A stretch of 8,192 nucleotides of DNA, from NCBI GenBank assembly GCA_002306345.1, contig DBRQ01000006.1, positions 55,306 to 63,497 of the forward strand, in the 5' to 3' direction. The DNA is from Candidatus Pacebacteria bacterium UBA1364 (GTDB lineage Bacteria; Patescibacteriota; Microgenomatia; UBA1400; PJMF01). A model generated the notes under the pieces. It did not search any database and was not told the origin of the DNA. It saw only the letters and a list, made by a program, of their open reading frames with translations. This document shows, piece by piece, positions 1 through 8,066 of this stretch. A program made the translations under genes and the position numbers. Numbering within the stretch: position 1 is the first letter of the stretch; each line of letters opens with the position of its first letter.

Positions 1-885
1 GGTGGGAGTAGCAATCAGAGTTGGGTTGGCAGTGGGGGTTGGAGTGGCAGTCGCTACTGGCCAATATTGCAAAGCAATGCGAAAATACACTCCTTCCAAA
101 ACACTCACGTGATTAACGGCATCGGTAATCACAAAATCTAAACGAATATCCTTATCTCTTGGTAAAATGCCTAATTTAAGCTCGTAGTGACTATTACTAT
201 CAATCTTGGTTGTGTAAGTTTGAGTTGGTTCGCCAACGATTGTCACAGTTAATTTAACGCTGCTTAATGCCTCACCGCCAGCTATTAAAAGAGGTTCATT
301 AGCAGTTGGGTCATTTTGAAAAATGACAATGGGATTGCTTGGCACAGAAGCCACACTGCTTGCCGAAATACTTACAGTAGTATCACCAATTTTCGTAAGC
401 ACAAAATTTGGTGCCAGGGTATCAATGCTAAAATCCCAAGTGTCAGAGGACGCCTTTAAATTAACATAATCAACAGCTACCACTTTCCAAGTGTGAGCGG
501 CGTCGTTTAAACCACTTTTTGGCGTGAAAGTGTAAATGCTATTGAGTTCATCATAGTCCAACAAATAAGTACTATTATCTGTGTCAATAAGAGGAAGATT
601 GCCGTATGGGGCTGATCCATCAAGATAAAAAATATAGTGAGAAAGACCAACATTATCCACTGAGGCATACCACTTAAAAGAAGGAGTATTGTCGGCAATT
701 AAAGCGCCGTCGACTGGCTCGATCAAAATTGGCACGGATGGCGGCTGAGTGTCTGGTATCGTAGCACTTACGGTGACATCATCGGCCAAAACCAATCCTT
801 TAGCACAAAAAAACAAGGTTAGCCAAAAGAGAAAAAGCGAGATAAATCTATTCTTTTTTCTCTGAACGGTCGCTTTCTTCATCAT
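1..885 (-). CDS. Secreted Fn3/Ig-like surface protein (partial, 3' end outside window)
   Basis: An open frame of 295 codons with no stop runs from ATG at 883-885 to the window edge, so the C-terminus is missing. Two consecutive ATG codons are possible starts. The first 34 residues form a clear signal peptide: basic MMKK...RKKNR, a hydrophobic stretch (FISLFLFWLTLFF), and a likely cleavage after LVLA. Residues about 50-150 look like a fibronectin-III/Ig-like beta-sandwich: a P-x-L-x-x-P-x-D-G opening, 'TPSFKWYAS' and 'HTWKVVAVD' strands, and 'SDTWDFSID' at the end. A second beta-rich domain follows at about 152-275, and residues 276-295 are a Pro/Thr-rich linker of the kind that joins extracellular domains to a wall or membrane anchor. 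The start lies inside the upstream gene (38-nt overlap), which suggests translational coupling. The function is unknown; I infer an extracellular adhesive or structural role. The domain type is inferred from pattern, not from a search. Confidence 0.78.
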   Translation of the reverse strand, partial: MMKKATVQRKKNRFISLFLFWLTLFFCAKGLVLADDVTVSATIPDTQPPSVPILIEPVDGALIADNTPSFKWYASVDNVGLSHYIFYLDGSAPYGNLPLIDTDNSTYLLDYDELNSIYTFTPKSGLNDAAHTWKVVAVDYVNLKASSDTWDFSIDTLAPNFVLTKIGDTTVSISASSVASVPSNPIVIFQNDPTANEPLLIAGGEALSSVKLTVTIVGEPTQTYTTKIDSNSHYELKLGILPRDKDIRLDFVITDAVNHVSVLEGVYFRIALQYWPVATATPTPTANPTLIATPT

Positions 886-1855
886 TGACTTTTGAATCTG
901 TTTGCAAATTAGTAGAAGCCACCTTAGACTCTTTACGCTTTTTGATCGAAAGGAACAGAATCGTAACGATTAAAATAATAATTAAAACTAGCAAAATTAG
1001 TTTGACAGGAATCAAAAATAATCCAGCTGTAGCCGTCATTACTTGCCCTTGGCTCCCGTAAGCCGCCTCGACCACTGCTTTATAGTAACCAAGCCCCCAA
1101 ATTTTATTCCAAGTTCCATCAAAGCTGCGTTCTGTCTTGGGGAAAATATTTTTTGCCTCTATATCAAGGTTAGCTACTTCTTTACCGAACAAATTATAAA
1201 CTTTTAAGACTGGTTTAGTGTTAATGTGGATGTCCGACTGATTGTCTATATTGAGGGAAAAATTCACTGGACCATTTTCCAAAAACTTTGGCCAATTAAA
1301 TTCACTGATGTAAGCTTCTTCATTTACTGTTCCCTTAACCACTACGTAAAGCAGTGTACCCACTCGTTGTGAAACACCAGAACCAGAACCAGTTTCCTCG
1401 GTTGCGCCAACTGGACGATGATAAATCATCGCGTAGTGACCACCTGGCAAAGCGTCCTCTGGTACTTCGATTAAAACATTGACCGTTGCTGTTTCTCCAC
1501 TGGCCAATTGATTTTCAGCTGGCACTAAAGTCAACCAAGAGGCTAAACTCCACCGATTATCGGTTTGAGTTATATCAATTGTGACTGGAGTAGCCCCATC
1601 ATCGGCCACAATAAAATCAGCAGCTGCACTTTCCAAAATCACTGGCCCAGCCGAACCATTGCGCACTTTTACTTGTACTTGTTTTTTTTCTCCAGGAGCT
1701 AAAGTAATGCTGTAATCATCTCCTAAACGCACGGGAGAAGCAGTTAAAGACATTGAAGAGGAAGCAGCAGCCAGTGTTTGACCTAAAAAAACAAAAGCGA
1801 ATAAGCCAATAAAGAAAAACAAAGAGGTATTTTTAGCTAGGCAGATTTTTTTCAT
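848..1855 (-). CDS. Membrane-anchored DUF916/WxL-interacting-like surface protein
   Basis: 335 aa, ATG start, TAG stop. Residues 1-31 are a signal peptide. Residues about 36-150 match the pattern of the DUF916-type (WxL-interacting protein) domain: 'SPVRLGDDYSITLAPGEKKQ', then 'VKVRNGS', 'WLTLVPAENQLASGE', and the hallmark 'VPEDALPGGHYAMIYHRP', in which the PGGHY turn sits before a beta strand. A second beta-sandwich spans about 185-272. A single transmembrane helix at about 279-304 is followed by a KKRK stop-transfer cluster and a charged cytoplasmic tail. This layout (signal, DUF916-like, second beta domain, TM, basic tail) is that of Firmicutes DUF916/DUF3324 proteins, which bind WxL proteins at the wall. 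The gene begins 13 nt after the preceding secreted-protein gene, so the two are probably partners. No good Shine-Dalgarno is seen; the upstream run is A-rich. The family assignment is by pattern only. Confidence 0.75.
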   Translation of the reverse strand: MKKICLAKNTSLFFFIGLFAFVFLGQTLAAASSSMSLTASPVRLGDDYSITLAPGEKKQVQVKVRNGSAGPVILESAAADFIVADDGATPVTIDITQTDNRWSLASWLTLVPAENQLASGETATVNVLIEVPEDALPGGHYAMIYHRPVGATEETGSGSGVSQRVGTLLYVVVKGTVNEEAYISEFNWPKFLENGPVNFSLNIDNQSDIHINTKPVLKVYNLFGKEVANLDIEAKNIFPKTERSFDGTWNKIWGLGYYKAVVEAAYGSQGQVMTATAGLFLIPVKLILLVLIIILIVTILFLSIKKRKESKVASTNLQTDSKVNDEESDRSEKKE

Positions 1856-1868
1856 ATTTTTTTAAACC

Positions 1869-3323
1869 CTAAAAGGTGGCTGAAGCCGTATAAACAAGAT
1901 AGTTTTCATAATTACCTGCTGCGTTGGTAGCAGCTGGAGCAATACGATAGCAAACATTCACTATGTCACTCTGCGTCACGGTTGCTCTGCTAAAAATAAG
2001 CTGCGCCATTTCAGTAGCGGCTAAATCAGCAAATTGTTTGGCCGAGAAAGTTCTCGAGTATTCATTATAAGTAAACGCAGGAGTAATCCCAGCCGTGACT
2101 GGATGTAGGCTATAACCAAAACCAGGATAAGTACTAGCATTGGTCCAATCAGCCGCAACTAAGTGGCTTGCGCCAGTCACACTAGCATCCACCAAGCATT
2201 GAACATCACCAGCGCCATCTCCAGAACAAGGGTGAGCATCACGAGCTACCTGATCATTTTCTGCCACAGTTACTGCATAACCATTAACAGCGTTAGTAGT
2301 GACAGTCAATCTTTGCGCAGCATTAACAAAAAAACCAATGGCTAGGTCGCCAAAAGGCACAGTAAGCTCTGTGGTTGGCACGTCAGTTGTCACTCCGCAA
2401 GCAGAAGTACCAGCTGGAAGTCCACCAATAGTGAAAGTTAACTGAGGAGCAATGTAAGCTGACACCTTGACCGCGTCAACTACACCCACTTTAGTGGTGG
2501 TTTGATCAACAACGGTGCCAGCAGAATCCAAATGCTGAATAATCACCGAGTAAGTATCAGCTTGACCTAAAGCGTGAGCAGGTGTGCCAAATTTTGGGGC
2601 TGGATTGATCAAATTAGTAATCACAAAAGCCTCTTCATTCGTTCCTATGCCGTCAAAGATCGTTCCTACTGCACCAAGCCCAGTGTAATCACAGACAAAG
2701 GAGTGATAATTTACACCACCAATATTAATATTAGCAGTTTGCGCATCAGTAGAGGCAGCAGAGAAAGTACCATAACTAGCGGTGACTGGGCAAGTAATAG
2801 CAGCAGTTGTAGAAGGAGCTTTGCCAAATTCAAAACCACCTGCATCAGGATAACCGTCGTGAGAAGCGGCCGTGTTGGAAGCTGCTGGTACTAAAATACG
2901 AAAAGAACCATTGTTGAGTGCACTGATGGTGGTTAGACGCACCGTTAAAGTAGCCGACTGCGTTGCGTAAACCCCTAAATCGTCAGAAACATCACTCGCA
3001 TCTAAGCCAGTGGTTAAGTTAAAAGTGTCATCATTAGCATTATCAATGGTTGTGGCCACAGTATAATTAGTGTCATTAATTAAAACAGTGTCGCGATTTT
3101 GCAATTGCAAGACGGATTTAGAAGGATAATTGGTCGTGTCAATAATCACCAGAGAAGAACCTGTGATCTGAGTTCCTTGCAAAGCACCTTTAAAAGAAAG
3201 TCTGGCGTTATTTAAAGTGGCTGAAGCATTAGTAAATTCTCCAGAAAAAACTACGCACTTTTTTGCAGTCAAAAAGATTAATAGACAAAAAGAAAACAAA
3301 AACAAACCTCGTTTTAAATTCAT
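1869..3323 (-). CDS. Large secreted beta-rich surface protein with WxL-like C-terminal domain
   Basis: 484 aa from ATG 3323. A GTG at 3353 would add ten residues, but its AGGAG sits directly against it; the ATG gives a normal signal peptide (MNLKRGLFLFSFCLLIFLTA). The N-terminal half carries 'ASATLNNARLSFKG' and 'DTVLINDTNYTVATTID', a pattern I remember from uncharacterised Patescibacteria surface proteins. The C-terminal domain (about 290-484) has the order TTN-x3-GY-x5-EN, a Cys pair (366, 376), W followed by GFGY, KQFA, and a final 'AAGNYENYLVYTA'. This order is shared with the 245-aa protein encoded upstream. The 'FGDL...LTVTTN...GYAVTVAEN' and 'AGNY...' strands resemble the shape of a WxL domain, but no W-x-L motif exists. 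No transmembrane helix follows the signal peptide, so it is probably held at the surface by a partner, most simply the DUF916-like product encoded 13 nt downstream. Its role is inferred. Confidence 0.75.
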   Translation of the reverse strand: MNLKRGLFLFSFCLLIFLTAKKCVVFSGEFTNASATLNNARLSFKGALQGTQITGSSLVIIDTTNYPSKSVLQLQNRDTVLINDTNYTVATTIDNANDDTFNLTTGLDASDVSDDLGVYATQSATLTVRLTTISALNNGSFRILVPAASNTAASHDGYPDAGGFEFGKAPSTTAAITCPVTASYGTFSAASTDAQTANINIGGVNYHSFVCDYTGLGAVGTIFDGIGTNEEAFVITNLINPAPKFGTPAHALGQADTYSVIIQHLDSAGTVVDQTTTKVGVVDAVKVSAYIAPQLTFTIGGLPAGTSACGVTTDVPTTELTVPFGDLAIGFFVNAAQRLTVTTNAVNGYAVTVAENDQVARDAHPCSGDGAGDVQCLVDASVTGASHLVAADWTNASTYPGFGYSLHPVTAGITPAFTYNEYSRTFSAKQFADLAATEMAQLIFSRATVTQSDIVNVCYRIAPAATNAAGNYENYLVYTASATF

Positions 3324-3391
3324 AATCACTTTCAGAGTAACTCTTTCGAGCACTCCTAGTCAATTAGTAAATTGTTAATGTATCCAATATA

Positions 3392-3420
3392 AATATAATG
3401 CGACAGTGCTATGCAGTCTA
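3392..3420 (-). promoter_or_regulatory. Candidate sigma70-type promoter inside the surface operon
   Basis: On the minus strand, TAGACT (3415-3420, 4/6 to the -35 consensus) and TATATT (3392-3397, 5/6 to the -10) are separated by exactly 17 nt. They lie in the only sizeable gap of the operon (134 nt), ahead of the 484-aa secreted-protein gene. It could let the second cassette be expressed on its own. AT-rich sequence makes chance matches likely. Confidence 0.35.
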
Positions 3421-3429
3421 GTAGCACTG
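3404..3429. other. Inverted repeat between two surface cassettes
   Basis: CAGTGCTA (3404-3411) and TAGCACTG (3422-3429) form a perfect 8-bp stem with a 10-nt loop, just after the stop of the 401-aa gene on the minus strand. No T-run follows on that strand, so it is not a classical intrinsic terminator. It overlaps the candidate -35 box, so it could be a protein-binding site, an mRNA processing or stabilising hairpin, or a weak terminator of the first cassette. Confidence 0.45.
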
Positions 3430-3457
3430 GTTCTGCAAAACATGGCGCGTTATTTCA

Positions 3458-4663
3458 TTATTTATCAGTGTGGTTTGTTGCCGATTTTTGAAAAGCTTTG
3501 CTTAATAAATTGAGAAACCAATGTAAAATTGGTACAGCCAGAGCAACAATTAAAACAGAAAAGGGCAGAGCAATCACTCTTTTTTGCACCACATCCTCGC
3601 CGACTTTTAACTCCAAGTCATAAGCTCCAATAAGAAAGCCTTTTTTATAAAATAATTTGGTACGTAACTTTTCATTAATAAATCGTTCTTTGGTCGCTTG
3701 ATAATCATTCCCGGCGGCGATTTGCACAGCCTTGCCTTCTTCCATTTGCTCTAAAGTTTGTAGGTCTTCTTGCGACATTGCTCTCACTAACCTTTTACTA
3801 TCAGCTAGCACCATGTCGGGATACAGTTCATAACTTGCTGTATTTGAGTCAGGCCAATGACTAATTTTGATAGAACCTGTAATAGGCGTCGCATTGATCC
3901 CAATGTTTTTGACCAAAGCAGAAAAACTAAAACCCATAAAACTGTCCACTACCGTGGGTACACTAAATTGTTCAATTACCAATTCGCCCCGATTTTGCTC
4001 ATCGGCACTAATGAGCAAAATTAAATTACTGGCTACAATTGCTGAAATTAAAGTGTCTTGATTAGAAGCACTGGCATAAGACAGTTGCTTAGCTTGAAAT
4101 AAGATTGATAAATGACGCTCTACATATTGTGCATCAGAGGGAATAGCAATCACAAAATTAAGCGTTTGCTCTTCTCCTGGTTTAATCAAAAAACTTTTAC
4201 CCCACTTGCTACTGTCACCATCCAAATTGAGAAAGCTAAAATCGCTTTTTTGCTCCAAAATAGCTCGACCAGATTCATTATCACCATGAAAATCAACTAA
4301 AGTGGGTGTAATTTCTAAAGTGTAAAGACCGTCATTTTTTAGTTTAATTGGATGCTCCATACCGGCTCCTGGTTTAATTGAAAGATAAGCAGTGGGTGGA
4401 TAAACTTGCAAACCAAGAGCGGGAGCTGCTGAGACAAAGTGGGAACTGATAGCTAAAAAAAATAATATAAAGAAATAATATTTAAAAGAGAACAATATGT
4501 TTTGAGGATTTTTAGAGAAAATCCATTGAAGAGGCTGAATAAAAAACAAAAAAAAGCCATGACGTGTATCAGCAGCAATTTCATTGAGCGAAAAGAAGAT
4601 TGTTTTTTTCAAAGATAAACACTTTTCCTTAAACGTGGCTTGATTTAAAAATTTTAAAAACAT
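3458..4663 (-). CDS. Membrane-anchored DUF916-like protein with long N-terminal extension
   Basis: 401 aa, TAA stop. AAGAGAA lies 5 nt ahead of ATG 4663 and just past the preceding stop (11-nt gap). After an unusual 57-residue lead comes a signal-peptide-like segment (KYYFFILFFLAISSHFVSA, about 61-79). The first beta domain (83-190) has 'LQVYPPTAYLSIKPGAGMEHPIKLKND', 'FLIKPGEEQTLNFVIAIPSDAQ' and 'RHLSILFQA', the same order as the 335-aa protein, but with VERH in place of PGGH. A second beta domain (about 218-360) contains a charged insertion near 283-330. One transmembrane helix (about 364-388) and a short, mildly basic tail close the protein. I read it as a diverged paralogue of the 335-aa protein and the probable membrane anchor for the 245-aa secreted product encoded just upstream. 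A TTG at 4493-4495 is an alternative start that would give a plain signal peptide, but it has no visible ribosome site. Confidence 0.7.
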   Translation of the reverse strand: MFLKFLNQATFKEKCLSLKKTIFFSLNEIAADTRHGFFLFFIQPLQWIFSKNPQNILFSFKYYFFILFFLAISSHFVSAAPALGLQVYPPTAYLSIKPGAGMEHPIKLKNDGLYTLEITPTLVDFHGDNESGRAILEQKSDFSFLNLDGDSSKWGKSFLIKPGEEQTLNFVIAIPSDAQYVERHLSILFQAKQLSYASASNQDTLISAIVASNLILLISADEQNRGELVIEQFSVPTVVDSFMGFSFSALVKNIGINATPITGSIKISHWPDSNTASYELYPDMVLADSKRLVRAMSQEDLQTLEQMEEGKAVQIAAGNDYQATKERFINEKLRTKLFYKKGFLIGAYDLELKVGEDVVQKRVIALPFSVLIVALAVPILHWFLNLLSKAFQKSATNHTDK

Positions 4664-4674
4664 AGTATTCTCTT

Positions 4675-5412
4675 TTAATAACCAGGCACTGCCACAAAAA
4701 CGATGCTCGTTTGATAATTACCAGCTGCTTGACTGCCTGGCATGCTAGCTTTGTAAGTAATAGTAGCAGTACGATCTAAAGCCACATTATTTGAACTCAT
4801 GATTACTTGCATACTCTCGCTAGTCTCATTATTGGCAAACTGCCTAAAATAATTAGTGTTAATAAAATCACTGACGACATCATCTCCATTAGCATTAAAA
4901 CCAAAACCGGCCTGGTCAGGCTCTGTCCAAACGGCAGCGATCGTTTCATCACAGTTGTTTAAATTACAGGTCGTATCAGGAATAGTGGCTGTGCCAGTGG
5001 TAAGTCTGAGCGGATGATTTTCAAAAACATAAATACTATAACCACTGGCCCCATTAGTGGTAATATTAATGGTGTGGGAATCAGTCTTAAAACTGCCCAC
5101 AAACAACTCACCCAGCTCAATATTTAGTTTAGAAATACTAAAAGTAAAATAATCAATTTGGTAAACGTACTGAAAACCACTGCCAATAAAATAATTACTA
5201 CTTCCATACCGACCGTATGGTCCCACCGCTAAACCACCCATCGTATTGGATAAAATCAAATTGTCACCAGTTTCTCTGCCTGAAGACATGTTAAAATTGC
5301 CAAATTGAATGGTGTAAGAATCAGATTGCATGTTATCTGCCCAAACTGGCTGAACAAAAAAACAAAAAGCCAAGCCAAAAAGCCACAGTAAAAAGCAAGT
5401 TTTAATTGTCAT
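4675..5412 (-). CDS. Secreted beta-rich surface protein, WxL-like domain, small paralogue
   Basis: 245 aa from ATG 5412, overlapping the previous gene by 11 nt. GTG 5451 and ATG 5433 are longer in-frame options, but ATG 5412 gives a clean signal peptide ending VWA before DNMQSD. Residues about 28-85 hold 'SDSYTIQFGNFNMSSG...' and 'SSNYFIGSGFQYVY', a repeat-like pattern I recall in Microgenomates secreted proteins. The C-terminal domain (about 88-245) has TTN-x3-GY-x5-EN, a close Cys pair (149, 154), W then GFGF, FRQFA, and 'AAGNYQTSIVFVAVP' at the end. These motifs recur in the same order in the 484-aa protein of this operon. There is no membrane helix or sortase motif after the signal peptide, so retention at the surface probably needs a partner, most simply the DUF916-like anchor encoded 11 nt downstream. 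No enzymatic motif is visible. Function unknown. Confidence 0.75.
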   Translation of the reverse strand: MTIKTCFLLWLFGLAFCFFVQPVWADNMQSDSYTIQFGNFNMSSGRETGDNLILSNTMGGLAVGPYGRYGSSNYFIGSGFQYVYQIDYFTFSISKLNIELGELFVGSFKTDSHTINITTNGASGYSIYVFENHPLRLTTGTATIPDTTCNLNNCDETIAAVWTEPDQAGFGFNANGDDVVSDFINTNYFRQFANNETSESMQVIMSSNNVALDRTATITYKASMPGSQAAGNYQTSIVFVAVPGY

Positions 5413-6136
5413 TTTTCTGCTTCTGATCGTCATCTGTCTGATTTTTTTCACTAATGTGACGACTTAAAATATTTAAGTCTCTTTTAAGCATCTTGACTTC
5501 GGCAGCAATAGCTGTTTTGTTTTTGTCTGGAAAACTAAGTAAAAACTCCAACATCGGTAATCTTTTATTAATCAACGAAGCAATAAAGTCTGCCACTGCC
5601 TGATCGTCACTTTGTGCTTTATTTAATTCTCTTTCTTCGGCATCCACCAGTAAAGAATTGTAATAAGCCTTTTGGTATTGATCTTTGGCAAAAATATAAA
5701 AAATCATAACCAAAGGTAGGGCTAAAAGATTGGACCATTCCGAAACCGACAAAACAAAATTATTACTAGTGGCAATGCTTAGACTAAAGTGAAAAACCAT
5801 AATTTCTAAAACTCCTAACAGGGCAGTTTTAGTTGGCGCTGCTAAAGCCAAGAAAAAAAGCTCAATGAAAGTAATGGCAAAAAATGGCGAAGCAAGCGAA
5901 CCACTAGCTCCGGTTAATAACAAAAAAGCAAAATTGATAAGGGCTAAATTAGCAGAAGAATTTTCTGGCAAAATTAGATAACTCTGCCCTCTTTGTCTTT
6001 TTTGTAAAACAAGATAAATAATAGTCACTAGGGCAAAAACCTGCAATGCGTACTGTTTTAAAAACGGCACTTGCAGATACAAATAGGCTCCTAGCACACT
6101 CATGGTCAACAGAATTGCGTGTTTAATGGCAGGCAT
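5402..6136 (-). CDS. Six-helix membrane protein with degenerate kinase-like tail
   Basis: 244 aa, ATG start, TAA stop, first gene of the leftward operon. Hydrophobic segments at about 6-23, 28-45, 61-77, 80-100, 104-123 and 134-151 predict six transmembrane helices with short connections. The remaining roughly 90 residues are soluble, charged and helical. The stretch 'VADFIASLINKRLPMLEFLL' (181-200) resembles the first helix of a histidine-kinase dimerisation domain, with Asn190 near where the phospho-His would fall, and a second helix follows (about 209-230). There is no ATPase domain. It might be a truncated sensor or a membrane scaffold; I cannot name a family. No Shine-Dalgarno precedes the ATG, and a candidate promoter lies only 12 nt upstream, which fits a leaderless transcript. 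Its position suggests a regulatory or assembly role for the surface proteins, but this is inference. Confidence 0.65.
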   Translation of the reverse strand: MPAIKHAILLTMSVLGAYLYLQVPFLKQYALQVFALVTIIYLVLQKRQRGQSYLILPENSSANLALINFAFLLLTGASGSLASPFFAITFIELFFLALAAPTKTALLGVLEIMVFHFSLSIATSNNFVLSVSEWSNLLALPLVMIFYIFAKDQYQKAYYNSLLVDAEERELNKAQSDDQAVADFIASLINKRLPMLEFLLSFPDKNKTAIAAEVKMLKRDLNILSRHISEKNQTDDDQKQKNDN

Positions 6137-6148
6137 ATAATATATTTA

Positions 6149-6177
6149 AGTATAATAGAAATAAGCCAGATTGACTA
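6149..6177 (-). promoter_or_regulatory. Candidate promoter of the surface-protein operon
   Basis: On the minus strand, TAGTCA (6172-6177, 4/6) and TATACT (6149-6154, 5/6) are separated by 17 nt. The -10 box ends 12 nt before the ATG at 6136, so the predicted 5' untranslated region is only about 5-6 nt. It sits next to the opposing rRNA promoter candidate. Confidence 0.5.
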
Positions 6178-6206
6178 TTGTCTTTTAGTAACCTTACCCT
6201 TAAAAT
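6178..6206 (+). promoter_or_regulatory. Candidate rRNA operon promoter
   Basis: TTGTCT (6178-6183, 4/6) and TAAAAT (6201-6206, 5/6) have the optimal 17-nt spacing on the plus strand. Transcription would begin near 6213 and give a leader of about 360 nt that includes the boxA-like element and the processing stem. No GC-rich discriminator is seen after the -10. Other weak promoter-like pairs exist downstream, so this is the best candidate rather than a certain one. Confidence 0.45.
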
Positions 6207-6270
6207 AACTGTCACTTAACAATTTTGTTTTTATGGAATAGAATTCCGGAGCGTCCTTAAGATAAGAAGT

Positions 6271-6307
6271 AAGAAAAACGTGAGCAAAGTTTTTCTTTCC
6301 TTTTTTT
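6271..6307 (+). terminator. Weak terminator-like hairpin in rRNA leader
   Basis: AAGAAAAAC (6271-6279) pairs perfectly with GTTTTTCTT (6289-6297) around a 9-nt loop, and seven Ts follow at 6301-6307. The stem has only two G-C pairs, so it would be a poor intrinsic terminator. It lies before the boxA-like element, in the place a boxB hairpin occupies in E. coli rrn leaders. Confidence 0.3.
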
Positions 6308-6335
6308 GTTTCTGGCGCTAACTTGTTTAAGTCAA

Positions 6336-6347
6336 AGCTCTTTAAAA
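6336..6347 (+). promoter_or_regulatory. boxA-like rRNA antitermination element
   Basis: The sequence AGCTCTTTAAAA closely matches the E. coli rrn boxA TGCTCTTTAACA, differing at the first base and one near the end. In bacteria boxA in rRNA leader RNA recruits the NusB-NusE antitermination complex. Its position in the leader, between the candidate promoter and the 16S gene, supports the call. Confidence 0.5.
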
Positions 6348-6349
6348 AG

Positions 6350-6413
6350 TAGACTTGTAGCGAAATGAAAATCGAGTTAATTAATCTTAGTTTTTCATTT
6401 CGCTACAAGTCTA
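6350..6413 (+). repeat. Perfect 22-bp inverted repeat with 20-nt loop
   Basis: The arms 6350-6371 and 6392-6413 are exact reverse complements (left arm begins TAGACTTGTAGCG). The loop contains the palindrome TTAATTAA (6378-6385). It starts 2 nt after the boxA-like element and ends 8 nt before the processing stem. In RNA it would be a very stable long hairpin and a possible RNase III substrate. No T-run follows, so it is not a normal terminator. It could also be a small mobile-element remnant or a protein-binding site. Confidence 0.85.
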
Positions 6414-6421
6414 ATAACAGC

Positions 6422-6452
6422 CAATTGGAAATAATTATAGTGATAGAAAGTG
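6422..6452 (+). other. 5' strand of pre-16S rRNA processing stem
   Basis: These 31 bases can pair with 8162-8192 beyond the 16S gene: 27 Watson-Crick pairs, 3 G-U pairs (6432, 6438, 6444) and one A-G mismatch (6429-8185). Such stems loop out the precursor 16S and are cut by RNase III in well-studied bacteria. The 8192 end of the window may truncate the stem. Confidence 0.85.
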
Positions 6453-6573
6453 TGCAAGGATTTTTCTTGAAAAAGAAAAGTCCGTCAATTTTTTAGTAAA
6501 TTTTGCTTTTGATCATCACAAAACTCTTTCAGAGCAAGTGTAAAGTCAAAAGTTTTATAGAGCTAATCAAACT

Positions 6574-8066
<1,493 letters not shown>

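Larger units (their letters stand above)
6207..6573 (+). other. 16S rRNA leader region (no protein gene)
   Basis: This stretch upstream of the 16S gene holds no credible coding region on either strand. It contains, in order: a short hairpin followed by a T-run, a boxA-like element, a perfect 22-bp inverted repeat, and the 5' strand of the 16S processing stem. About 120 nt of AT-rich sequence follow, up to the mature rRNA end. The order fits a transcribed rRNA leader. No tRNA is present. Confidence 0.7.

Noticed and set aside
507..698. Minus-strand 63-codon hydrophobic frame
   Set aside because: It is out of frame with the 295-codon Fn3-like gene, which has coherent domain structure across the same bases.
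2163..4300. Short plus-strand frames (2163-2345, 2574-2894, 3867-4061, 4112-4300)
   Set aside because: They lie antisense to well-supported secreted-protein genes and show no signal peptide, motif or ribosome site.
848..6136. Possible UGA recoding, as in Gracilibacteria/Absconditabacteria
   Set aside because: All six minus-strand frames are full-length under the standard code, without in-frame TGA. The five visible stops are TAA or TAG, but five is too few to infer reassignment.
6171..6199. Plus-strand promoter with -35 TTGACT at 6171-6176
   Set aside because: The -35 is good, but 17 nt later is TTACCC, and TAAAAT is 24 nt away. TTGTCT at 6178 gives the correct spacing.
6521..6537. Second boxA-like element (AACTCTTTCAGAGCA)
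   Set aside because: It matches the consensus less well than 6336-6347 and would sit inside the processed precursor. It also forms a small palindrome-like segment by itself.
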